A stretch of DNA of 64,000 nucleotides from Oxytricha trifallax. Taxonomy: Eukaryota; Ciliophora; Spirotrichea; Sporadotrichida; Oxytrichidae. The position numbers and the translations under genes were made by a program. This document shows positions 35,973-46,400 of the stretch, in pieces (the stretch's first letter is position 1; each line of letters opens with the position of its first letter). Location: positions 1 to 64,000 of the forward strand of contig ARYC01020190.1 of assembly GCA_000711775.1 (NCBI GenBank). The letters run 5' to 3'. The notes under the pieces were generated by a model, which saw only the letters and a program-made list of their open reading frames with translations, ran no database searches and had not been told where the DNA came from.

Positions 35973-38953
35973 TCACGCTAAAGATTTATTTTCACTGTTT
36001 AAGCTGTATTTAGAGATTATTTAGTCATAAAATAAATATTTATAGTGAAAAAAGAGGGATTCCGAAAGAATTTTGAATCGAGGACAAAGGATATTTTATT
36101 GTAAGATTTTATGGATATATTAAGCAGTTGTTTTAATTTTCAATATTTAAACTAACTAGTTATATAATTATTTTCTCTCTTTCAAGTCTTTGTTAATGTG
36201 AACATTCAATAATGAACTTTAATATAAATATAGAACAATAAATCGAATAAAATTGAGATTAAAAGTTTTAGGGGAAGTTTATATTGAAGAATTCTCTGTA
36301 GGATTCTATGAAAAATCTTCCATTTAATTAATTTGATTTTCTTGAGTTTCATAATTTTCTATTGTCTAATTATACTAAAGGCAATTGCTATTAAATGCTA
36401 TCTTATTGCTAATCTTCTTCATTTTACTTGCTTATCTATAATTGAGGCTTTTCATATTGCCGATATGAATTCTTTATGTAGCCTAGAAATTATTGCTTAA
36501 ATCTGCTATGTTTTCATTGTGATGTTTTGAATTACTAAGAACTTTCTAGTTTAAGCTGTTTAGCGTGTTGTAGTTTCTACTATCATAAGTAGATAGGGAA
36601 CTTGATGATTAATTATTTGTCTGATTTTTATCGCCCATTTTTTTATAGTTACTCATGAAACTTCTCTGCACAGTTTATATATGATTTTCCTTTTGATCTT
36701 TGTCGATGCCTTAATCTCTGATACAATCTTTGATGGTTATTTTTAGACTTTGAGGAGCTTATAAATTCAAAGATTTAGTGCTACATTTTAGCAATGGTTA
36801 TGATTATTTCGATGTGTTCTGCTTAGATTCATTTTTATTATGATTTAAATGATTTTATGTACTCATTCTTACTTAAAACGCTCGATCATTCAATCGTCTT
36901 TGCTAATTAATGTCACTTGGTTAGATTACATTCAATCGTTGAGTAGATTCAGTAATAGGTACTGAATCAATAGTATTGCTGTAGGTATTTCTAAATTTAT
37001 CTGTCGTCTCCGAGTTTGAAAAATAATTGGCTTTGTTTAGGGGCTATTTTATCAAGGTCATGTTTTGATTCTTCTAGGCATCATGTAGCGTAGATTAAGG
37101 AACTATGCATATTGATGGGTCTTTAATATTCCTGCTACTTAAGACATTAGAATTTGTTATACTATTTGGCTAGAAAAATGAAGTCTATATGCTTTATATT
37201 TGCCTCATGACCTTTTGTTGAAATTAATTCTACTGATCTGGATTCTAAGATTTCTTTATTGAAGTATTTAATATGTTCACTACATTTCTAAATGCTTCAC
37301 TATCGCTCTCGTTCATTTCTCTTTTTAATAGATTTTTCAGGCCTGGACTTTATGATCTTGTTCTTTAAAATTAACTTACAATACCAATCCCTAAACTTTT
37401 CTATGATCTCTGCTTCTATATTTAACCATCACTAAAAAGCTGATTTTATGTATCGTTATAACTTTCTTCTTTAACTTATTGCATCCTACTGAACTTTTGA
37501 CTTTATTTTACTTAATCACCCTAAAGAAGATCTTTGTTACAGTATTTAATTTGACTTGAGTTATTGCATGGTTCTAGATTATCTTTGAACAAAAGCCACT
37601 ACTTCTCAAAAGTTTGAAGTTTATTCAGGCTTTAATTACCCAACATAAATTTATCATGTGACTCCACACTGTCTTCTCTTGCCTCCTTGAAATTTGAGCT
37701 TAGGGACTTTTTTCTTAATCTGTTTTCACGCTTTTCTTTGAAGGACATGTTCATGCGTCTTCTGTTTTATTTTACTATATCTTAATTATTTGCTGGAATT
37801 TAATCTTGCTGGTCTTATTTATAAACATTTTTATTTTATTTATCATTATTATTTGAAGAAAAAAACTCATAAAAAGTAAATACTTTTAAATAATTATACT
37901 CCATGTAAATTCAATATAAATAGGAATCCACCAACAAATAAGATGAAATAATCCAAACAAAATATTGAGTTTTAAATTCTTTGATCAGAGTTTAATTGGT
38001 ATTATATCTGCTCTGATCTCCATTCTCTAGATATGAGTTTTACTAATTCTGTTAATCTAAAACTTAAAAAGATTTTTATTTTCTCCTGATTCTCTATTTT
38101 TACAATGATTTAAGCTCTTTTTACGAGTTATATTAATTATGAGCTTCATTATTGATCTATCTTTAGTTCAAGATTTACTTATTATTGTTCTTATAGTAAG
38201 AATTATTTTGAGCCTCAATAAAAACTACCTACAAAATTCACATCTAGTTAATGAATATAAAATTTAATAATTTATAGATTCTAAATAAATTTAAGTATAA
38301 AAATCATTTGCCTATAGATAATAAGAATATTATTTATTTTTATTGTATTTATGGATATCTTTTTTTATGAATACTTATTTTTCAAATCTTATTAGACCAT
38401 TAATCAAGAAATTTGTTATAAGAAATTTTTACTTTTATAAATATTAAAATTATCTATGAATTTTATACAAATATATCACATTAAAATATTTTTTGGCCTT
38501 TAAAATATGCTAATCATCGTTACCTTTTTATGTAATATTTTACTGCTGCTATTGTTAACTTGACCTCTAATTTTAATATAAACTCATATTCGTTTGTGGC
38601 ATAAATTTCTCAAAACCCAGTGAGTTTTAATATGAATGATACCCTTTAGAAAGATTTATTGGATTTTATCTATTTTCATTATGATTACTTATTACAGTTT
38701 TACTATTTGAAATGTTTTACTATTGATTTGTATTGATTTGCCCTGAATACTAGTTTTATTAATAACATAGATTTGAGGAATTTTATAGTGCTCGTTTTTA
38801 GTCTGATTATTCATAGTATAAATTCTAGGGTTATTCTTCGTTTTTGCTATAGTATGAGTAAAATCTCTATCTCGTTTAGGATTAATTTCCACTCAAGGCT
38901 TAGAAACAATTATTTTACTTGACATTGCTTTATGATTGATAAACCTACGACAT
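35973..38953 (-). CDS. Gln/Asn-rich protein of unknown function
   Basis: Reads on the minus strand from ATG 38953 (MSQVYQSQSNVKQNNCFQAL). A frame without TGA covers about 38953-38515, a second piece about 38210-37965 (EAQNNSYYKNNNKQILNQRQ) and a third about 37860-35973 (630 codons), ending at TGA 35973-35975. The third contains MNMSFKEKRENRLRKKSLSS and repeated Asn/Gln/Ser tracts. The product is extremely rich in Gln, mostly coded by TAA/TAG, so standard-code annotation would miss it entirely. The interruptions (about 38210-38515 and 37860-37965) look like IESs, but pointers were not resolved. No domain was recognised. It lies wholly inside the spacer between Bld10 blocks one and two. Confidence 0.65.
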
Positions 38954-39195
38954 TTATAGATATTGTTATAATAAGGTTTGTAAATTAAAATTAACTGTCA
39001 ATAAACTTAATGCTAAAAAATTTACAAGTAAATTAATTTAGAGTTTATTATAAATTTGGGAATCTTAATATATAAATCTTAAAATTGTATTATTATAAAG
39101 TATAAAAACAAGTGCCCTAATATAAATTATAAAATTTATTAATGTCCTTTAATTCTACCTCAAACTTAATCTTAAAGTTACTGTAGAAAAGAAGC

Positions 39196-40371
39196 ATGGC
39201 TTCTAAACTTCAAAGATATACTAAGCCTTTAATTCCTGTAATTAGTTTCATTGGTACCTTAATTTTCATTTTAGAATGGATATAAAGTAAACCCTGCCCG
39301 TTTTGTACCTCCACATATTATCAGACCTCCATATGTTGGTAAGTTTAGGATAAATATACATATTTATGATGATTAATCATTGATCTGAGATATATGTACT
39401 TAGTAATTAATTATAGGTTAAAACCCATAGAAATACCCAGACATCTTCAAAGAACCAATTCATGTTATGAATAAAGAATAAGAAGAGGGGCTAAGATCGG
39501 CTGCTAAGTTAGCTGGTGCTACACTCAAGCATGCCTTAGATAATACTAAGGTAAGTTCAACATATAAACTTTTACATTCCATTTTTGTGATATGTTTTCA
39601 GTTCAGCTCATAATATCAAAGTAACTTGACTTAATTCTTAATAGATGGGCATGACTATGGATGATGTAGATGAACTCGTACATAACTTCATAGTGAAACA
39701 CGATGCTTATCCAAGCGCCATAGATTATATGCATTTCCCTAAGAGTGTTTGCACCTCATTAAATGAAGTAGTATGCCATGGAGTCCCCAATGATAAGGTG
39801 CTCGAGGATGGAGATTATTTGAATATCGACATTGTCTGCTATCTAAATGGACATCATGGTGATAATTCTGGAATGGTAATGATTGGGAATGTGCATCCAG
39901 ACATCTAAAAACTGGTATGTATTTATCAAAGTAAAATAGAACTATCTTTATAGAGTAAAGTAACTAGAGAAGCTATGTATGCAGCTATATAAGAGTGCAA
40001 ACCTGGTCAAAAGTTCTACAAATTAGGTGAAATTATTGAGTAAGTTTAGTGAATAATTTCTCATTTAGTTTAGGGATTACGCTGAAGCCCACGGATACTC
40101 AGTTAATGAAGACTTTGGTGGTCACGGTATAGCTCATCACATGCATATGCCACCCATGATTTACCATCATAAAACTAAGCTTGCATCGAGAGAAGAAATG
40201 AAGCCTGGCATGGCTTTCACTATAGAACCAATTTTAATGATGAGCCATAAATATCAGTACATGATGTGGAAAGATAACTGGACTGTAGTTGCTCCAGGAG
40301 TTCCTTCATGCTAATGGGAGCATATTATTTTGATAACTGATAAAGAGCAGGTTATGAAATCTTAACTTTGA
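39196..40371 (+). CDS. MAP1: methionine aminopeptidase, type 1
   Basis: Six exons (39196-39237, 39275-39338, 39417-39550, 39645-39914, 39954-40039, 40074-40371) give 297 residues from MASKLQRYTKPLIP to TGA. All introns are GT..AG, 34-94 nt. The pita-bread metal ligands are visible: Asp in YLNIDIV, Asp in NGHHGDNSG, His in GGHGIAHH, Glu in FTIEPIL and Glu in WEHIILIT, plus the substrate-site VCHGVPN. There is no N-terminal zinc-finger extension. The lead NGYKVNPARFVPPHIIRPPY resembles type 1 enzymes that start just before the catalytic core. It removes initiator Met from nascent proteins. No IES was detected. The gene lies inside the Bld10 spacer. Confidence 0.93.
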
Positions 40372-41016
40372 GGGAAGGGGAGACTAATCCATTAAACTAG
40401 AAATAGAAAGACCCATCGAAATGATTGAAAATGACATGAATTAATTAAACTTAATAAGACATATTTGTAATTATGAATTCGTGAATTTAATATTTAAGTT
40501 TTAAGTAAATAACATCAAATATTTATGCGAAACTCAAGAAGCTTTTGCTTACCGAAGAAAATAGCCTGTATTTAATAGTGCTTTACTAAATACACAGATC
40601 AATTGCTATGAGCATACTTTTGAGTAATTTATAAGTTAGTTTTTTATATTCTATATTTACATTGTATTGTTGAGTTAAGTAGTTAGTTAGCCAGTTAATT
40701 AATAGTAGGTAGATTTATTCTACTATGATTTAAGATTCTTCAATATTGATAATAAAATAAGGAGTTTGATTTGATTTATTGTAATAAATACGTATATAGG
40801 ATTAATTCAAAATAGAAAACGAATCAACTAGATTATAATCCCCTTTATGTTGAGTTATCCGGAGCACTCACAGTTTTCGCTTAAATTTTAGACTGGATTG
40901 TTATAAAAATTATTGCAAAATGAATGACTCCTTCTAACTAATTTCTAGTAACTTAAATGTTTTCAAGAACTATTAAAATTGAAGATGACGCAATTTCAAA
41001 ATTACTATTTCGTGAT
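40372..41016. other. intergenic DNA between MAP1 and the next gene
   Basis: About 645 bp between two convergent 3' ends, with repeated TTAGTTAG-like tracts near 40670-40710. No gene was recognised. Confidence 0.5.
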
Positions 41017-41607
41017 TCATTGCTTGCCCCAATGCTTTGATTTTGAAGATTTACCAGATTTTGAATTGTTCTCTTCATCTTCTTGTTGTATTTTGAAATA
41101 ATAAAATCATAGTTATAGAACTACAAGTTGTATTTTTTGCTTTTCAGCAACTTTAGCTTGCTTTGCCTAATCTTTAGCTCTCTTTGCAGCCTCTCTTTAG
41201 AGGTGACGAGCATCTTCTTAATCTACTGGAGCCCATTTTTTATTTTCTTGCTAGATTTGTTTCATGACATTCTCAGACTGTAATTTATGCTGTTCTCTTT
41301 CCATCTTATCATTACGTCTCTGCATATACTTCAACATGTTCTTGTGATTGAATGATTTGCTCGCTGCGGCTTGAGACTATAAAATTAAAAACATAATAAT
41401 ACACAAAATTAATTGAGACATTCCGTTGTTACGAGCCTGCCATTTTAGATTTCTCGAGTCAACTGAGAGCTAGATTCCCTCTTCCAGGCCACAGGAATCA
41501 AACCCGCCTACTCCATTACTGAGGGAAGGAATCCCGTTCATGTCAATGTCTTGGATAAAACTGCCATCTACGGTGCTTTAATCTCCAAAGTCAGATTTTG
41601 CTTGCAT
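41017..41607 (-). CDS. small charged helical protein, unknown
   Basis: Reads from ATG 41607 (MQAKSDFGDQSTVDGSFIQD) to TGA 41017-41019, about 165 residues after removing one intron (about 41379-41424) and one 42-bp IES. The second half is a long charged helix (KNMLKYMQRRNDKMEREQHK, then REAAKRAKDQAKQAKVAEKQ) ending in a Ser/Lys tail (SGKSSKSKHWGKQ). The IES pointer AAAATACAA restores KIQQEDEENN exactly. No family recognised. It lies in the Bld10 spacer with MAP1 and the Q/N-rich gene. Confidence 0.75.
41086..41136 (-). other. 42-bp IES with pointer AAAATACAA
   Basis: Plus-strand TTGTATTTT at 41086-41094 and 41128-41136 flanks 33 bp. Removing one copy with the insert rejoins the frame across the C-terminal tail of the small charged protein. 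Confidence 0.8.
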
Positions 41608-42180
41608 TCGATTTTGTTTTTGTGTTGTTTTGTTTTTAATTGGGATCAAGTTTTGAGAGTGTTGTGAATCTTTAGTGGAGAAAGGAGCGTTTTTAAGAGC
41701 GTCAAGTGCCCTATTTAATTTCAATATTATTTAATATAGGTCAAATGCAAACCAGTTTTGATAAAATAAAAATATTTTAATATTTGAATTTATAATTCTA
41801 ATCCAATATAGTAAATGGACTAAGAAATATAACAATAACTATTTTTTTGAATAGCTCATAGTGTTAAATTAAAAATTTTATATAATTTATGATCATTTTT
41901 TTGTTCATATTTCCTATTAACTAATTTTTTATTTTAGTCTCACTCATTAATAAATTTTTTCTTATTAACAAGAATATAAATAGAAACATATTAATTAAAT
42001 ATAATTCTGCAAAATTAAACTACAACATTTTTATGTATTTTTTTAGGAAATCTTGAGAATATGTATTTTCTCAAAATAATGCTTTATTTTAATTAAAATG
42101 CGCTTATTTTTACAATATTCTATGTCATATTTTTTAGCACAACAAATTTGTATATTTTTTTATTTAAATTTTATCTTAGT
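41608..42180. other. AT-rich DNA before the second Bld10 block
   Basis: About 570 bp with no recognised gene. Its right edge is the 13-bp Bld10 pointer at 42181. Confidence 0.55.
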
Positions 42181-43321
42181 TTGAACCACTTAAGAAAGAA
42201 AACGAGCGAGTAGTTAAGGAAAACAACGATCTCCATATGCAAATGATCAAAGTCAAAGAAGAATGTGAATTGCGTGAAAACGGTATGAGAGCTCAACTTA
42301 GATAAATCTAAAACGAGAAAACTGATCTATAATTCTTAGCTGGTCAAAAAGATCTCAAAATTCAAGAGTTAGATAAAACGCTGGCTTTAATGAGAACGAA
42401 ATTAGAGCAGGCTTTGCAAAAATCTTTCAATCCTCAAGCTAATGATGTGGTCAAGGGTCTTAGAAAAGAGATTAACTCATAGGAAAATGTCATAGGTAGA
42501 AAGTAAGACTTTTTGCTTTCTAGGCCAATTGACAGCTAGAATGTTGATCCAAATAGGAATTAACTCATTGATTTCTAATCATAGCAGTAAGTATGGGCTG
42601 ATGAGCTTAGAAATGCTGATCAGAGAGCTTTACTTTACAAGAAAGATCTCGATGAGCTCTAAAAGAAGCTTTTATGTTTTTATATATAAAGGATTTTATT
42701 TCAGCTTGTAGATTCTAGCCAACACATTCAGGTATTAATGAGTCACATAACAAATAGAGACCAAGAAATTCAGAGACTTTCCATGCTTTATAAGGGTGGT
42801 TAAAACTTTGACACAGTTAAATTCAATTACGATAAATCAACTTCTGAAGAGAGCATTCAAAAACTTCAGAAGTAGAATGAGTTTGTGAATTCTGAAAACT
42901 ACAAACTTTTGACTGAAATGAATGAAATTAAAGAGCTCTTAGGTATCTGTGAATCTAGAGATCCAACTGATGTGGACAGAGCTCACTTAAAGAAGTTGAT
43001 TAGAGAATTAAAATCTCGCAATGATTAAATGGTCAAGGATATCAAGAATATGGAATAAGTAATTGATCAACTAAAATCTGGCTAGTTTAATCAATCGGAG
43101 ACCATGAAAATGATGACCACAGATGAAATTAATAGCTTAAAGAGACAAGTAGAGGATGGAGAAAACCAAATTTAAGAACTGATTAAAGAGAACTAAAAAC
43201 TCAAGGGAGATTCTGAAAAGGTAAATCAATATCAATCTGCATTTATGAGCAATCAAAAAGCATTTGCTGAGGGCATGGAATCCTTGTCAAAAGAAGTTAG
43301 AGAAAATAATTCATAAGTTAG
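42181..43321 (+). CDS. BLD10: Bld10/Cep135, second block
   Basis: Begins at the pointer and reads FEPLKKENERVVKENNDLHM, continuing as coiled coil with KCEP-type features such as LQFLAGQKDLKIQELDKTL, the later WADELRNADQRALLYKKDLD and HITNRDQEIQRLSMLYKGG. This matches the Cep135 order (VADNRIQEL region, then EREIERLSxxLxGG). A 21-nt intron (42503-42523) and a 36-bp IES with pointer AGCTT (42667/42703) interrupt it. In the germline the frame runs on to a TGA at 43350, but TAAGTTAG at 43314-43321 matches the inverted copy at 27348-27355 in phase, so the protein probably continues there. Confidence 0.88.
42667..42707 (+). other. 36-bp IES with pointer AGCTT
   Basis: AGCTT at 42667-42671 and 42703-42707. 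Excision gives LQKKLVDSSQH in frame. There is no GT at the left edge, so it is not an intron. Confidence 0.75.
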
Positions 43322-43408
43322 CATTGAAATTAAGGATCTAAAATCTTATTGAAATTTAATATATTTATTTAATCACAAACTTTAGATTGATATAAACACA
43401 ATCAGAAA

Positions 43409-46400
43409 ATGTTTGAGAAACTTATTACTTAAGTGCTAAACAAAGTGCTAGGTGATTTTATCGAAAATATAGATCCAGCACAACTAAACATTTCCGTTTT
43501 AAATGGAAATGTTAGCCTACAAAACATGAAATTGAAATCTACTCTCTTTAACTCAATGCCTCTGCCATTTCAATTAGAGTACGGCTAAATCGGGACTATA
43601 AATCTTAAAATTCCGGTTTTCAACTTGATGAGCTAGCCACTCGTAATAGAAATCAGAGATGTATTTGCTATCGTTAGACCTAAACACATAAAAGAATGGA
43701 ATGAAGAAGTGGAAATAAAATCATACAGAAGTACAAATTAAAGCATGTTAGAGCAGTTTGAGCTTTTCACAGGGAGCACAGAATCCTTAGTTAAAAAGGA
43801 TCCCTCTTCCATTGATAAAATGATCACTAAAATCATAGATAACTTGGAAATCAGCATCAAGAATATTTACATTAGGTACGAAGACAGTTTCAGCGCACCA
43901 AACAACGGGCAAGGAAAGTTTGTACTAGGATTCATGCTTAAAGAGTTTAGTACTTTTACATCAGGAAGCGACTGGAAAACTAAATTAATGACACAGGGAG
44001 AGGATATCACTTTTAAACTGGCAAAACTCAAGAATTTTACTATCTTTATGGACTATGAGTTCGAGGACTAGAAGCAAGTAATGGAGTAGAGAGGGATATA
44101 ATATCTAGACGATTAAGAGCAGTAAAATCTAGTTGAGTATAAGATTGATTATGAAGGGTTGAAGAATGATAAGGGAAATCAAATATTTATGGATATCTTG
44201 AAGAATAAAATCATAAATATTATAAAAGGGATATTTATGTGCAATTTATAATACGGTGCTATTTATTGGTTATGGAAACTATTAATTATTAGGAGTATAA
44301 TTGGAAATAACTCGATTAATCAAAAAATGAATAATATTTGATAAAGGATATCATATTTTAAGCTTGATTAACTTTCTAATCATTAAGAACTTGATTAAAA
44401 ATAGTAAAAAAAGCAATTTAAGGTCAAAAGTAATTAAATTTAAAATATAAAAAAAATACTATTCAAAAATCAATATATAATTAAATTTATATTTAAATAA
44501 GACTTTACCATTTGTATAAAATAAGATAAGATAAGAACTTTTTGAACTTTAAGCTAATACAATTAAATTATGAAAAAATTAAGAGATAATAAAATATCAG
44601 ATTACTTTGCAAATTTATTAAATTGCGAATAATATCATTTGATTCTAATATATTTAAATTTTTAAAAATCTTTAATTTCCAAATTGTATAGAGTATTTAA
44701 AAATATTTATTAATTAAAAGGAGTAATTTTATTTTTCAATTAAAAACTGGTCCTAAACATAACTTATAAGTATTAAGGATTTCTATCCCACAATAAATTT
44801 TGGTGTTTTTAATGAACTTGAAAGAAAAGATATAAAGCATACCTACATAATAGATAGATTCTCAATGGAAGCAAGACTCTAACTAAACAAGAACCCCAAA
44901 TCTAACAAAAAGCCTTAAATCGATGTAAATGTACTTATGGGAGGATAATTCAAAAACATAGACTCTGATGAGCATGAAATCGCTATTAAACTCTAAGTTT
45001 ATCAACCACAGATTATTAGATTGCTAAAACTACTTGAGTATATAGGATACTACAATGAATTTCAGAAGGGAGCATTGGCAAACTTTCAATCTAAGAACTT
45101 ATCTCAAGATATCTCTAATGAGTATATTAAGAATTACGTAGAGTGGAAAACTATAAAAGATGAAAAAAAGTCAAGTAAGATAGCTGAAGAGAAGAGGAAG
45201 CTCATGACTCTTATAGAAGATGAATACCCTAGTAGTAAAATGATAGTATTGAGAAAGTTTGCAAATAAGGTGCTCTCTCAAAAAGAAGAGGAGAAAAAAG
45301 AACAAAACGAAATCGAACAAAAAGTTAAGGAAATGTCCAGTAAAACCAAAGGTTGGGGTTTGTTTACCTCGAAAGAGAAGAAAGCTCAGTAGTAAAAAGA
45401 AATCGATGACTATAGAGAGTAGTTGCAAGGAGACTTTCAAAAGAAACTTGAATAAGACTAGAATGAATTCGAGTAAGAGCTGTAATTGTTAACAGAGGAT
45501 CTAGGTACTCAATAGATATTGAACGAAGAAGATTTCAATCATATGGAGGTCGGGTATATAAGATTCAAATTTGTTGTTAGGATTCCTGCTGTGAAGTTTC
45601 AATTTTTCAATGAGTTTGAGCAGGCCATATTTTAATTTTTAAAGTTTCATTAAATATTAGAAGCTGTAATCTAACAGCAAGTAATATTAGTTGATCTTGG
45701 AAAAGGTGTGACTACAGTTCTTTATCAAGTTCTAGCTTTCAGGGTAGATGATAGATGGACTGATGCAAGATCTTTCCCGTCTATCATAGAAACTAAAGAA
45801 ATCAATAATTAAGGATAGGTTTTAGAAAGCCAAGACTAAACTGTATAACAATCCCAATCGTCAATCTTTTCACTCCAATCTAACGAGCCAGGTTCTATAT
45901 CTCCCTTCAAAATTGTGATAAAAAGCGAAAAGACTCTATTTATAGTAGCCAATTTTCATTTTATCAAAGAGATTAAACGTTCTGTTCTTGCTGCTTTACA
46001 AGGAGAAACTCTAGATTTTTCATTTTTCTAAGAAGCTGCTACCGAAAGAGCCATTTAGTATATGTACGCAGGAAAAGAATTTTTAGAGGCTGTTAAAAAA
46101 GGCGAGTTTAAGCATCAAGCAGTTGACATTTCAGTGTCATTAACAGCACCAATTATTTTAGTTCCTGAAGATATTTTCAATCAAAACAAGCCTTGTCTTG
46201 TCATTGATACAGGATCTATAACTTTAAACAGTTAATTAGTACGACATGACAGCTCAGTAGATTATAAATCAGTCTAGGATCCAACCAATCTATATGATAA
46301 GTACGAAATAAACCTGTCAAACTTTCAAATAAATATCCTTGAAAATGGACTTACTGAAGGCTTGGGTAGTTTTAATCGGGAACAAGGATCATAAATTATT

